DNA from: DATGMB01 sp035293845
GTDB taxonomy: Bacteria; Acidobacteriota; Terriglobia; Bryobacterales; Bryobacteraceae
DNA length: 64,000 bases
NCBI GenBank assembly: GCA_035293845.1
Contig: DATGMB010000335.1
Location: 1-64,000 of the forward strand
Reading direction: 5' to 3'
Positions 8,502-16,975 of the stretch are shown in pieces. Position 1 is the first letter of the stretch; every line of letters starts with the position of its first letter. The notes beneath the pieces are model-generated. The model saw only the letters and a list, made by a program, of their open reading frames with translations. It searched no databases and was not told the origin of the DNA. A program made the translations under genes and the position numbers.

Positions 8502-9008
8502 CTACTCCGCCCACGCGCCCAGCATCCGCCGCACCAGAATCAACTGGCCGATGTGATAGGCATTATGGTCGGCGAGCACCAAAGCCTCGCGGAGCAGCGT
8601 CTGCCCGTCGCCCCAGGCGAACGCGGTATTCAGATCGCGCGACGGGTCGCGCAGCAGAGCCTCGAATTCCGCGCGGTCGTCGAGGAAAGCCGCCACGGAT
8701 TTCGACCACGCACCGCGATCGGCGGGCGCCGGCCCGCCCGGCCAGTAACCCTTCGGCCATTCCGGCGAAACGTGATCGGCGGACTGGCTGAACCGCAGGA
8801 TGTCGTTCTGCGCGATGCGCAGATGCTCCAGCAGTTCCCAGGCGGAATACGGCGAACCCGCCGGCCGCTCGCCCGCGCGTTCCGCGGGAAATCCCTCCAC
8901 GGCCTTCTCGAACGTGACGTGCGCGTGGCCGCCGTGCAGCAGCGCGATGAGCTGCTCACGCAGGGCGGAATCGCTCGCGGGTTTTGCGGCAGGTTTGGCG
9001 TTGGACAT
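8502..9008 (-). CDS. DinB-superfamily protein
   Basis: 168 aa, four-helix DinB/YfiT-like fold. The metal-type histidines are recognisable in HLRIAQND and DHNAYHIGQ. Family members include putative thiol-dependent transferases; the substrate is unknown. A polar low-complexity N-terminus (KPAAKPASDS) precedes the first helix. It ends 4 nt from the convergent SDR gene. A TACGCT hexamer six bases upstream of the ATG may be its -10. A second DinB-fold protein is encoded at 44771-45283. Confidence 0.85.
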   Translation of the reverse strand: MSNAKPAAKPASDSALREQLIALLHGGHAHVTFEKAVEGFPAERAGERPAGSPYSAWELLEHLRIAQNDILRFSQSADHVSPEWPKGYWPGGPAPADRGAWSKSVAAFLDDRAEFEALLRDPSRDLNTAFAWGDGQTLLREALVLADHNAYHIGQLILVRRMLGAWAE

Positions 9009-9014
9009 GCGTAC

Positions 9015-9020
9015 AGCGTA
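9015..9020 (-). promoter_or_regulatory. -10-like hexamer before the DinB start
   Basis: On the minus strand TACGCT precedes the ATG at 9008 by exactly 6 nt with no ribosome site between. It is a weak consensus match, listed because the same geometry recurs at other genes here. Confidence 0.3.
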
Positions 9021-9028
9021 GCGCGGCT

Positions 9029-10366
9029 TTACACCCAGCGCTTGCGGCCGGTATGCAGCAGTGTGAAAAGCACCACGAATCCCAGCGAGAGTCCCACCGA
9101 CGCCCCGGCGCCCAGCAGTTGCGGCAGCCCGGAGCGCATGCGGAGCGTGAACAGAACGTTACAGGCAAGCGGCACGGCTACCGCCGCGACCTGCGGCCAG
9201 CGCCGGTCGAGCGCGAACAAAGACCGCGCCGCGATCTCGATCAGGCTCCAGCCCACCAGGCTCGGCCCGAGGCCGAGAAACACCGCAGCGGCCACGCGCG
9301 TCTCCTGTGCCGTAAATTCGCCGCGCTGGTAAACCAGCCGGATGGCGGGTTCGCGGAAGATAAGCGCAAAGGCGCAGCCCGCCATCGCGATGGCGGCCGT
9401 GAGCGCGATGGTCCGGTCCACCAGCCGCAGGGCGTCGCGCAGCCGGCCCAGGCTGCGGAGGCGCGCAATCTCCGGCAGCAGGGAATTCGAAATCGGATTG
9501 ACTAGCAGCGCCAGCGGCACGCCCACGCCGCGCATGCAGTAATCGAGCGCCGCCGCCATGCCCGGGCCGACGTGCGTGGCGTAGGCTCGCGTGAACGTGA
9601 CGTTCAGCCCGAGCCCGGCCGCGTACACCACAAAGAACGCCGGCTTGCCGAGCATTTCACGCCACGCCGGTGCAGCCCGCGGCGTCGCTTCGCCCGACGC
9701 GTGGCCTCGCGCCGCGAACCGCACGATCCCGAGCTGCGCCCACGCCCCGAGCGTGTACCCGAGCGCGAATGCGTACACGCCCAAAGCCTTCCACAGCGCC
9801 AGCGCGCAGAGAATCGTAAACGCGTTGAGCGCCGCCTGGTAGAAAGCGGTCGGCGCGAACCGGCGGTCCGTGTAGAGGATGGCGCAATGTACAGCGCCGG
9901 TGCCCGCGGCGATGGTCGAAAACGAGAGAATGCGGAGGATGGTGACTGCCGCGGCAAAGGACGGCGCGTCGAGCCCCGGCGCCAGAGCGCGCATCAGCCA
10001 CGGCGCGCTGCATACCAGCACGGCGCAAACCGCCGCGGAAATCCAAAAATACGAACGCGCCAGCTGGCGGAAAACGGCCGTGCGCTCCGCGCCCGCCCGC
10101 GCCGTCAGCATCGGAACGAACGCGAAGACGATGCTGTTGATCAGCACGCCGTTCAATGTATCGACCGGGCCCATCGCCACCGCCAGCGAATCGGCGCGGC
10201 TATGCATCCCGAGCAGCGCGGCCGCCAGCGCCACCCGCCCGAACCCGAGCACGTTGCCCGTCAGGACACCGGCGATCAGCGTGAGCCCGCCGCGGACCAG
10301 CGGGCTTTCGACTGCGCGCGTGAGCCCCGCGGCGCGGGCAGGGGAGAGCGGAGAAGGGGAACTCAG
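9029..10366 (-). CDS. murJ: MurJ/MviN-like lipid flippase
   Basis: A polytopic membrane protein of about 445 aa related to MurJ, which flips lipid II or other polyprenyl-linked glycans. The N-terminus (GNVLGFGRV, LINSIVFAFVPML) and RSLFALDRRWP near the C-terminus match the family; canonical MurJ is ~500 aa, so this is a shorter version. Family-like sequence (LTLIAGVLTG) continues upstream of the first GTG (10252), and no ATG, GTG or TTG exists in frame before the stop further upstream. A CTG at 10366 preceded by TGAGG at good spacing is the best start candidate. The GTG at 10252 would remove most of the first membrane helix. It could alternatively serve an exopolysaccharide pathway. Confidence 0.8.
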   Translation of the reverse strand: MSSPSPLSPARAAGLTRAVESPLVRGGLTLIAGVLTGNVLGFGRVALAAALLGMHSRADSLAVAMGPVDTLNGVLINSIVFAFVPMLTARAGAERTAVFRQLARSYFWISAAVCAVLVCSAPWLMRALAPGLDAPSFAAAVTILRILSFSTIAAGTGAVHCAILYTDRRFAPTAFYQAALNAFTILCALALWKALGVYAFALGYTLGAWAQLGIVRFAARGHASGEATPRAAPAWREMLGKPAFFVVYAAGLGLNVTFTRAYATHVGPGMAAALDYCMRGVGVPLALLVNPISNSLLPEIARLRSLGRLRDALRLVDRTIALTAAIAMAGCAFALIFREPAIRLVYQRGEFTAQETRVAAAVFLGLGPSLVGWSLIEIAARSLFALDRRWPQVAAVAVPLACNVLFTLRMRSGLPQLLGAGASVGLSLGFVVLFTLLHTGRKRWV

Positions 10367-10380
10367 GGAAACCTCAGTAG

Positions 10381-10399
10381 CGCGGGCTCATCGCCCGCG
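10381..10399 (-). other. intergenic hairpin between tpx and the flippase
   Basis: CGCGGGC and GCCCGCG form a perfect 7-bp stem around the 5-nt loop TCATC. It lies just past the tpx stop codon and before the next minus-strand gene, but has no T-run. It may act as an RNA-stabilising or weak termination structure. Confidence 0.4.
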
Positions 10400-10408
10400 A
10401 GCGTCGCA

Positions 10409-10930
10409 TTACGCCGTCGCCGAAGCGGCCGCGCGTGCCGCCGAAAGGGCCGCTTCGTAATTGGGGAAATCGGCCACTTCCTTCACATATTCCGCGTGGC
10501 GGATGCGGTTGTCGCGGTCGAGCACGAAAATGGCGCGGCTCTCGATGCGCAGCTCCTTGATGAGCGTGCCGTAGCTCGAGCCGAACGAAGCATCCTTGTG
10601 GTCGGAAAGCATTTTGACCTTGTCCACGCCGAAGGCCCCGCACCACCGCTTCTGGGCGAAAGGCAGGTCCATGCTTACGGTGAGAATGTCGACGCCCGGC
10701 AGGTTGGCGGCTTCTTCGTTGAACTTCTTGGTCTGGGCATCGCACACCGGCGTGTCGAGGGAAGGCACCACGCTGATGATGCGCACGTTGTTGCCGGTAT
10801 CCTTCAGCGTGACCGTTTTCAGCCCGTTATCCACCAGCTTGAAATCGGGCGCGGCATCGCCCGGCTTCAGCTCCGGGCCCACCAGCGTCATCGGGTTTCC
10901 TCGCAGAGTCGTCGCTCCCGGTCTTTCCAT
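10409..10930 (-). CDS. tpx: thiol peroxidase (atypical 2-Cys peroxiredoxin)
   Basis: 173 aa. It reduces hydroperoxides using thioredoxin. The peroxidatic cysteine C63 lies in SLDTPVCD and the resolving C97 in KRWCGAF, the spacing expected for Tpx. The start at 10930 is supported by the ribosome site GGAGGAG five bases before ATG. A -10-like TACAAT (10958-10963) overlaps the stop codon of the upstream DUF255 gene, so tpx may have its own promoter as well as read-through. Its neighbour has a thioredoxin-like domain, giving a small redox context. Confidence 0.95.
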   Translation of the reverse strand: MERPGATTLRGNPMTLVGPELKPGDAAPDFKLVDNGLKTVTLKDTGNNVRIISVVPSLDTPVCDAQTKKFNEEAANLPGVDILTVSMDLPFAQKRWCGAFGVDKVKMLSDHKDASFGSSYGTLIKELRIESRAIFVLDRDNRIRHAEYVKEVADFPNYEAALSAARAAASATA

Positions 10931-10955
10931 TGGCTCCTCCAGGTGAAGTGAATCC

Positions 10956-13058
10956 CTATTGTAGCAATTGGAGGAACCCGGCCACCTCGTTGACGGGGAG
11001 CTGGCACGCATAGTTGCTGCACACGTAGGCGGTCGCGCGCCCGTCCAACTCGCGCATCGATTCGATCGCGGGATTCCACCGCGCCAGCGCATGGCGCGAC
11101 GCCCCGTCCGCCAGCAGGACGATGCGGTTTGGCAGGAAACGGCCGTAGAGCGCGGCGGCCAGGGCCTGCAGATCCGGCCGGCCGCGCTCGCCGGCGAAGA
11201 CGATCTCGCGCGGCGGGCTGAGATGGAACTCGCAGGCCGCGAGCATCTCCGGCAGCGCCACCGGCGCCACGCCGAGCCGCGGTGCGAAGGCCGCGAGCAG
11301 CCGCTCGGCCGATTCCCGGAGATCGGCGCGGCCGGTGAACCGTGCCAGCCGCAGCAGATTGCGAAGCGCGATCGAATTGCCGGCCGGCTCGGCGCCGTCG
11401 TAATCGTCCTTGATCCGCATGACCAGCGTGGAATCGCCGTCGGCGGTGGTGAAAAAGCCGCCATCCTTGCGGTCCTCGAAGCGCTCCCGGAGCCTGTCCG
11501 TCAGTTCGAGCGCGAGATCGAGATGCCGCAGGTCGAATTGCGTCTCATAGAGATCGAGCAGCGCCTGCGCCAGCATCGCGTAGTCGTCGAGGAAACCGGC
11601 AATCGCCGCATTGCCCGCGCGGTACCGCCGCAGCAGCACGCCGGTCTGGCGGTCGTACATCCGGCCGATCAGGAACTCCGCGGCGCGCCGCGCGGCCGCG
11701 GCATAGCGTTCCTCGCCGAGCGCCGCTCCGCCGACCGCGAAGGCGGAAATCATCAGCCCGTTCCACGCCGTGAGCACCTTGTCATCCAGGTGCGGCCGGA
11801 CGCGCCGCCCACGCGCTTCGAGCAGGATGGCCTCCGCCTTGCGCAGCCCTTCCGCCACGGTCTCCTCGATCTGCCGGAACTGCATGGCCGTATCCGCCAC
11901 GCTCACCGCCTGGTAAAGGATGTTGCGGTTCTGAAATTCTCCGTGCGGATCGTTGACCACGTTGCCGCCATCTGCCACGCCGTAGCGGTAGCAGAACCAG
12001 CCGGCGAGCGGCTCGGGCAGCAGCGAGCGGATCTCCTCGGCGGACCAGATGTAGAAGGCGCCTTCGCCCTTGACCTCCGGCTCCTCGGGGTTGATGACGC
12101 TATCGGCATCCTCGGCGGAATAAAAGCCGCCCTCGGGGCCGGTCATATCGCGCAGCACGTAATCGAAGATGCGGCGCGCCACCGTGGCGTACTGGGCATC
12201 CTGCGTAATCTGAAACGCCTCGATGTAAGAGATGGCAAGCTGCGCCTGGTCGTACAGCATCTTTTCGAAATGCGGCACGAACCAGCGTTCGTCGACCGAA
12301 TAACGATGGAAGCCGCCGCCGAGCTGGTCGTGCATGCCGCCCTCGGCCATCTTGCGCAGCGTGAGCAGCACCATCTCGAGCGCCTCGCGGTTCTTCGTGC
12401 GCGCATGGTAGCGCAGCAGGAAATCGAAGACCGCGGGCCGCGGGAATTTCGGCGCGCCGCCGAAGCCCCCGTTATGCGAATCGAAGGTGCGGCGGAAAAC
12501 GAAAAAGCCGCTGTCGAGGAGGCCCGTATCGATGGCTCCGGCCCGCCCCGGCTCGACGGCTGTCTGCTGCCGAAGCTGCGCCACCACGTCGCGCGCGGAT
12601 TGCTCGATCTGGCCGCGGCTTTCCCGCCAGGCTTCCGCGATCTGGCCGAGAATCGAAGCGAAGCCGGGCTGTCCGAAGCGGTTATCCGGCGGGAAATAGG
12701 TACCGCCGAAGAACGGCTGCAGCTCCGGCGTGAGCCACACGGACATCGGCCAGCCGCCGCTGCCGGTGCTCGCCTGCACAAACGTCATGTAGATGCGGTC
12801 CACGTCGGGCCGCTCCTCGCGGTCCACTTTGATCGGAACGTAATCGCGGTTCAGAAGCTCCGCGATGCGGCCATTCTCGAAGGACTCCCGCTCCATGACG
12901 TGGCACCAGTGGCACGTCGAATAACCGATGGAAAGGAAAATCGGCTTGTTCTCGCGGCGGGCTTTTTCGAATGCCGCCTCGCCCCATGGATACCAGTCGA
13001 CCGGATTATGCGCGTGCTGGAGAAGATATGGACTCTGTTCGCCGGCCAGCCGGTTCAT
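10956..13058 (-). CDS. thioredoxin-domain DUF255 protein (YyaL/SPATA20 family)
   Basis: 700 aa, the usual size of this family. The N-terminal thioredoxin-like DUF255 domain carries NPVDWYPWG and the redox motif CHWC (C49, C52). The rest is an alpha/alpha-barrel-like region resembling N-acylglucosamine epimerase or glycosidase folds (LDDKVLTAWNGLMISA, DDYAMLAQALLDLYE). The biochemical function is not established in the family. The start at 13058 is supported by AGGAGGGG upstream. The start overlaps the 3' end of the DapA-like gene by 53 nt, and tpx follows, so the three are probably co-transcribed. Confidence 0.9.
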   Translation of the reverse strand: MNRLAGEQSPYLLQHAHNPVDWYPWGEAAFEKARRENKPIFLSIGYSTCHWCHVMERESFENGRIAELLNRDYVPIKVDREERPDVDRIYMTFVQASTGSGGWPMSVWLTPELQPFFGGTYFPPDNRFGQPGFASILGQIAEAWRESRGQIEQSARDVVAQLRQQTAVEPGRAGAIDTGLLDSGFFVFRRTFDSHNGGFGGAPKFPRPAVFDFLLRYHARTKNREALEMVLLTLRKMAEGGMHDQLGGGFHRYSVDERWFVPHFEKMLYDQAQLAISYIEAFQITQDAQYATVARRIFDYVLRDMTGPEGGFYSAEDADSVINPEEPEVKGEGAFYIWSAEEIRSLLPEPLAGWFCYRYGVADGGNVVNDPHGEFQNRNILYQAVSVADTAMQFRQIEETVAEGLRKAEAILLEARGRRVRPHLDDKVLTAWNGLMISAFAVGGAALGEERYAAAARRAAEFLIGRMYDRQTGVLLRRYRAGNAAIAGFLDDYAMLAQALLDLYETQFDLRHLDLALELTDRLRERFEDRKDGGFFTTADGDSTLVMRIKDDYDGAEPAGNSIALRNLLRLARFTGRADLRESAERLLAAFAPRLGVAPVALPEMLAACEFHLSPPREIVFAGERGRPDLQALAAALYGRFLPNRIVLLADGASRHALARWNPAIESMRELDGRATAYVCSNYACQLPVNEVAGFLQLLQ
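10958..10963 (-). promoter_or_regulatory. -10-like TACAAT upstream of tpx
   Basis: TACAAT on the minus strand, 27 nt before the tpx ATG. It leaves room for a short leader carrying the GGAGGAG ribosome site. It overlaps the stop codon of the preceding gene. Confidence 0.4.
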
Positions 13059-13959
13059 CGAAATACCCCTCCTGTTCGAGTGCCGCGAGAGACTCCGCGA
13101 TGCGCTGCCGCGCCTCGGCCGGCGCGGGTCCGACCGGCCGCCGGCAGATTCCCCCGGGCAGGCCCGCAAGCCGCATCGCTTCCTTGATGACCGCCGGGAA
13201 CGTGTGCATCCAAATCGTGGCGCTGAGCGCATCGGCGAGCGATTGCAGCCGCTCCGCCTCGGCCTCACGGCCCGCACGGATGGCGCGGTACAGATCCGTA
13301 AAGAGCCGCGGCGCCACATTGGCGAACCCGCTCACCGCGCCCACGCAGCCCGCGCGGAGACCGCGCACGATCAGGCTCTCTGTGCCCGCGAATACCGCGA
13401 GCTCGCGATCCGGCGCGCAGGTGCGATACGCGAGGGTCTGCTCCAGCCGCCCGCTCGAATCCTTGATGCCCACGAGATTCTCGCAGCGCGCCGCCACGCG
13501 GCCGAGCGTCTGCGGCGCCAGGTCCGTGCCGCCGTGGTGCGGGAAGTTATACGCCAGCACCGGCGCGCGCACCGCGCGGCAGACTGCGATGTAATGCTCG
13601 GCCAGTTCTTCCTGTGTGGGCCGCAGATAGTACGGCGTCACCACTACCAGCACGTCGATGCCGTCCGTCTGCGCCGCCTGCGCCAGCCGTATCGTTTCGC
13701 GCGTCGTGGCGGCGCCTACGTTGCCGTACACCGGCACGCGCCCGGCCGCCGCCTGCCGGCAGAACCGCAGCGTGACCTGCCGCTCTTCCGCATCGAGCGA
13801 ATAGAATTCGCCCGAAGATCCGCCGGCGAAGAGCCCGTTCACGCCGGCCGCCAGTTGCGCATCGATGATTTTCTGCCAGGCGCCATAGTCCACGCGCTCG
13901 TCGTCCCGAAATGGGGTCACGAGCGCCGGCAGCATGCCATGCAGAGTAGGATTCGGCAC
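13006..13959 (-). CDS. DapA/N-acetylneuraminate lyase superfamily protein
   Basis: 317 aa TIM-barrel Schiff-base lyase or synthase. The catalytic Y137 (LAYNFPHHGG) and lysine K166 (VGIKDSSG) are present. The substrate loop is GGSSGE rather than the GTTGE of true DapA, and a genuine dapA sits in the lysine operon at 5103, so this is more likely an aldolase or lyase for a sugar acid or related keto acid. The GTG at 13959 (MPNPTLHG) is chosen; a -10-like TACCAT lies exactly six bases upstream. An in-frame ATG eight codons later is the alternative. The 3' end runs 53 nt into the DUF255 gene. Confidence 0.85.
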   Translation of the reverse strand: MPNPTLHGMLPALVTPFRDDERVDYGAWQKIIDAQLAAGVNGLFAGGSSGEFYSLDAEERQVTLRFCRQAAAGRVPVYGNVGAATTRETIRLAQAAQTDGIDVLVVVTPYYLRPTQEELAEHYIAVCRAVRAPVLAYNFPHHGGTDLAPQTLGRVAARCENLVGIKDSSGRLEQTLAYRTCAPDRELAVFAGTESLIVRGLRAGCVGAVSGFANVAPRLFTDLYRAIRAGREAEAERLQSLADALSATIWMHTFPAVIKEAMRLAGLPGGICRRPVGPAPAEARQRIAESLAALEQEGYFDEPAGRRTESISSPARA

Positions 13960-13965
13960 GTACCT

Positions 13966-13971
13966 ATGGTA
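13966..13971 (-). promoter_or_regulatory. -10-like TACCAT before the DapA-superfamily gene
   Basis: TACCAT on the minus strand, 6 nt before the GTG at 13959, with no ribosome site between. It supports that GTG as a leaderless start. Confidence 0.4.
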
Positions 13972-14034
13972 GCAGCGAAGGCTCGGAATTGAGGGTATGG
14001 CAATCCTCAATCTCAGCGCCGGCGGCCGTCGCAC

Positions 14035-15147
14035 TCAAGGCTGCTTGAGATGTTGCGCTTCCCAGGCGCGGACGCTGCGGCGCGCACGATCGAAAAGCCG
14101 CTCGTAATTCGTCAGGCGAACCCTCCTGCTCGTTTCTGGCGACACTGCATTCCAGAGAGGCCTGTAGTCCTCGTAAACCTTCATGTAATCGGAACGATTC
14201 CCCGGCGCCACCACGTCGGTACCGAACAGGAAGCGGTCTGGAAATCGATTCAGCAGGTCGGCCGTGATCTTTATGGATTCCGGTGTTGCGACGATGTATT
14301 TCGCCACTTCATCCCAAGAGATATCGAAGTATACGTTACTGAATTGAGGATCGGCCAGGATCTGCGCCAGGTTGGCAGCGTGGTTCTTGATCGGCCGGAC
14401 CACGCGCCCTACGCCGGTGTGCGCCCAGATCATGGTGGTTCGCGGGTGCCGCCGGAAGAGCGCTTTCATCTGATCCAGATAGGCCGGTTTGGGAGTCTCG
14501 GCGCCGGGGCGGTCTTGCGTGTCGGATTCCTTCGCGAAAGGCCGATCCATGTCGTTGTGGATCAGCACCACTAAGCCGGCTTCGGCAGCGAAATCGAGGA
14601 TCCGGTCGAGCGCGGGGTCCGTAAGGCTCGCCACCGGATCCGCGACTTTGCCGGACACGAACTCCTTGTGAATGCTAAACTCCCCGATGCCGCTGAAGAC
14701 GCCCGGGAATGTCTCGAGCACGCGGCGGATGTGGTCCACTCCGTACATATCGGTCGGGTTGAAGCCGGTGATCATGGGATCGAAACGAGCCTGCTGATCG
14801 GGAGGGAGGGATTTGTAAGCCGTGGCGATCCAGGCGTCGGTGAATGAGTAGTAGTACAAAGGGGCGTCGGTGTCGAGATAGTAGGTGGGAGCGCGGTCGC
14901 CGTCGACGCGGTACGACCACAACTGCTGCAGCGGAATGCCAAACAACGCCACCCTGCCCGCGACGTTCCCCATGATCTTGATGAAGTCATGAATGTTCGT
15001 ACCTTCCTGGATGTAGTTGGTCAGGTGAAAATGCGAGTCGTTGAATTCGAACGGCGCGGTCTGCTCGCCTGACGGCCGGGCGAGCAGCAGCAAGGCCGCT
15101 GCAAGCAGGACTGCTCGGTCGAATCGGCGCTGCATATGCTTCACCAC
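14035..15147 (-). CDS. exported amidohydrolase-family protein
   Basis: 370 aa with an N-terminal signal peptide (hydrophobic AVLLAAALLLLA after Arg residues). The TIM-barrel metal residues of the amidohydrolase_2 group are visible: SHFHL near the N-terminus, GEFSIHKE, VLIHND, WAHTGVGR and FGTDVV. Related enzymes hydrolyse or decarboxylate cyclic or aromatic substrates; the actual substrate is unknown. The GTG at 15147 begins 2 nt after the stop of the outer-membrane protein gene; an ATG four codons in (15135) is equally possible. Probably co-transcribed with the outer-membrane protein, so the pair may import and process one compound in the periplasm. Confidence 0.8.
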   Translation of the reverse strand: MVKHMQRRFDRAVLLAAALLLLARPSGEQTAPFEFNDSHFHLTNYIQEGTNIHDFIKIMGNVAGRVALFGIPLQQLWSYRVDGDRAPTYYLDTDAPLYYYSFTDAWIATAYKSLPPDQQARFDPMITGFNPTDMYGVDHIRRVLETFPGVFSGIGEFSIHKEFVSGKVADPVASLTDPALDRILDFAAEAGLVVLIHNDMDRPFAKESDTQDRPGAETPKPAYLDQMKALFRRHPRTTMIWAHTGVGRVVRPIKNHAANLAQILADPQFSNVYFDISWDEVAKYIVATPESIKITADLLNRFPDRFLFGTDVVAPGNRSDYMKVYEDYRPLWNAVSPETSRRVRLTNYERLFDRARRSVRAWEAQHLKQP

Positions 15148-15149
15148 AG

Positions 15150-16940
15150 TCAGTAGAGGGCCGTGAATCCGAGTGAGAAAACCTGACCGGTGATCTGCCC
15201 CATGTAGAAGCCGAAGGTGCTGCTCACCGGCGAGTGAGAGACGCCGATCAGTTGAACGTTGAGGCGCAGGTTCCTGGTGTTCCAGGGATAGTAGTTCATG
15301 CCGCCCAGAAATTCATGCGGGTGGCGTCCAAATTGGCCAAAGACATACGAAGTAGCCCCGTAGAGCTCGAATCTGCGCGGGATGATCATTTTCGCCGCCT
15401 GAACATAGAACCCGGTATTTCGAACGACGCTCACGGGCAGCGGACCATCCGCCTCGAAACGGTCCAGTTTTCTGTAGTAGCCCTCACCCTGAAGCCAAAA
15501 GCCGTGATACTTCACGGCGGCGGCTGCAGTGAACAGCTGATAGTGCAGTTTCTGCACCGTCACGCCGTTGGCGAGGGCGCCCGTATCGAAGACGTTGAGG
15601 CTGTCGGCGAGGCGTATGGTTGTGTTCTCGGACGCGCTGGATACGTTGCCTGTTGTGTTGCCAGGCTCGCTGCCGCCTGTGTCGCCGGGCGGGGTGCCGG
15701 GTGGAGTGCTGTTTGTGTTTTCGGGAGGATTGCTTCTGCCGGTCTGCCGGTCCTCGGGGCTGAACGTGTAGGCAAAATTGAAGCGGGTTGCCAGCTTCTC
15801 ATGCCATTCATAGTCTCCAAAAGCGCCACGCGGTCCGAATTCTCCGGTCGTCGGGAACCACGTGATCGCAAAACCGGCGCTGAGATCCCGGTTCAGCTTG
15901 ATGGCCGGTACGTCGAGGTTACTGAGGTTATTGCCGACCATCCACCGGTACTGTAGCGTGCGCAGCAAATTGCCCTGGGCGAAGACACCTTGCGAGAAGT
16001 AAGGCCGGAAAAACTCATCCGCCATGACGCGGTCGTAGGATACCCAATACGGGTGAGATCCCTGCAAGGATTGTGTGCCAGGGTAGGCATTCCATCCCAA
16101 TCCGAGGTTCAGATACTTGCTGAAGTTGTACGACAACGCGCCGCCCACAGCTACCTGATTGGTATCCTGTACGGTCCAGACGAATGTGAGGTATTGAAAC
16201 CTGGGGTCGAACAACCATCCTTGGGAAAATAGCATGACCCGGTGGAACTGGAAATCCAGCCGGGGCGTCACATTCATCGGACGGCCCAGGTGGTCAGTGG
16301 CTGTCTGCTCCCCGGGCGTCTGGTTCAGAAATCGCGACACCATATAACCGCTGAGATCCAACTCTCCATACCGGCCTCGCCCGACGACGAACCCCCGCCC
16401 CGGATTGAACTCTCCGAAAACGGTAGGGAGGCCTCCCGACGCTTCTGGAAGGAGGCTCTTGTCATCAGCGTTAGGCTGAGTTGCGGCTGTATCCGCAATC
16501 GCCCGTGCCGGTTGCCCGCCTGCCCCGGCGTCCGCATTTTGTGGCGGGGCAGTGGGCGGAGTGGCGGTGGATGGAGGCTGTCCACCCGTCGCGGGTGGGG
16601 GCGCTGCAGCGGAAGGGACGACGGCAGGGGCCGAAACCGCTCCAGCCATCGCAGCGTTGATCATCCCTGTGCGGGACGGATCTGGCACCACGGATGGTGT
16701 CGATTGGGCTGCCAGGACCTTGCGCAGGAGGGTGATCTGATCGATGAGCAGCCGGTTCTGGTCCTCGAGCCGGCGGTTCTGCTCGATCAATTGGTCTATC
16801 GTCTTCAGGAGCTCCGGGAGGGTGCGGTTTGTTGTCCCGGGAATATCGTCAGCCTGAGCCTTGAGCAGATGGGAGGAGAAGGCCAGTGCGGAGAGCGCCA
16901 GAATGGAATACCGGGCCGTCCTGCGCCGCGACGTGTCCAT
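15150..16940 (-). CDS. outer-membrane beta-barrel protein with N-terminal coiled coil
   Basis: 596 aa. A signal peptide (ILALSALAFSSHLLKAQA) is followed by a short coiled coil (LLKTIDQLIEQNRRLEDQNR), a Pro/Ala-rich linker to about residue 165, then many alternating amphipathic strands ending in ...FTALY, an aromatic C-terminus as required for outer-membrane insertion. The coiled coil plus barrel architecture resembles trimeric porins of the OprO/P or DcaP type, but I cannot assign a substrate. A Ser/Gly/Pro-rich loop near residues 400-440 would be surface exposed. ATG 16940 has a strong ribosome site, GGGGAGGAG. Directly followed by the exported amidohydrolase gene. Confidence 0.75.
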   Translation of the reverse strand: MDTSRRRTARYSILALSALAFSSHLLKAQADDIPGTTNRTLPELLKTIDQLIEQNRRLEDQNRLLIDQITLLRKVLAAQSTPSVVPDPSRTGMINAAMAGAVSAPAVVPSAAAPPPATGGQPPSTATPPTAPPQNADAGAGGQPARAIADTAATQPNADDKSLLPEASGGLPTVFGEFNPGRGFVVGRGRYGELDLSGYMVSRFLNQTPGEQTATDHLGRPMNVTPRLDFQFHRVMLFSQGWLFDPRFQYLTFVWTVQDTNQVAVGGALSYNFSKYLNLGLGWNAYPGTQSLQGSHPYWVSYDRVMADEFFRPYFSQGVFAQGNLLRTLQYRWMVGNNLSNLDVPAIKLNRDLSAGFAITWFPTTGEFGPRGAFGDYEWHEKLATRFNFAYTFSPEDRQTGRSNPPENTNSTPPGTPPGDTGGSEPGNTTGNVSSASENTTIRLADSLNVFDTGALANGVTVQKLHYQLFTAAAAVKYHGFWLQGEGYYRKLDRFEADGPLPVSVVRNTGFYVQAAKMIIPRRFELYGATSYVFGQFGRHPHEFLGGMNYYPWNTRNLRLNVQLIGVSHSPVSSTFGFYMGQITGQVFSLGFTALY

Positions 16941-16975
16941 AATGCTCTCCTCCCCTTGCTGCCGCGAACTCTGAA

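Noticed and set aside
10968..13187. 739-codon open frame antisense to the DUF255 gene
   Set aside because: Composition is dominated by Arg, Gly, Ala and Glu without a recognisable fold; the opposite strand encodes a clear thioredoxin-fold protein.
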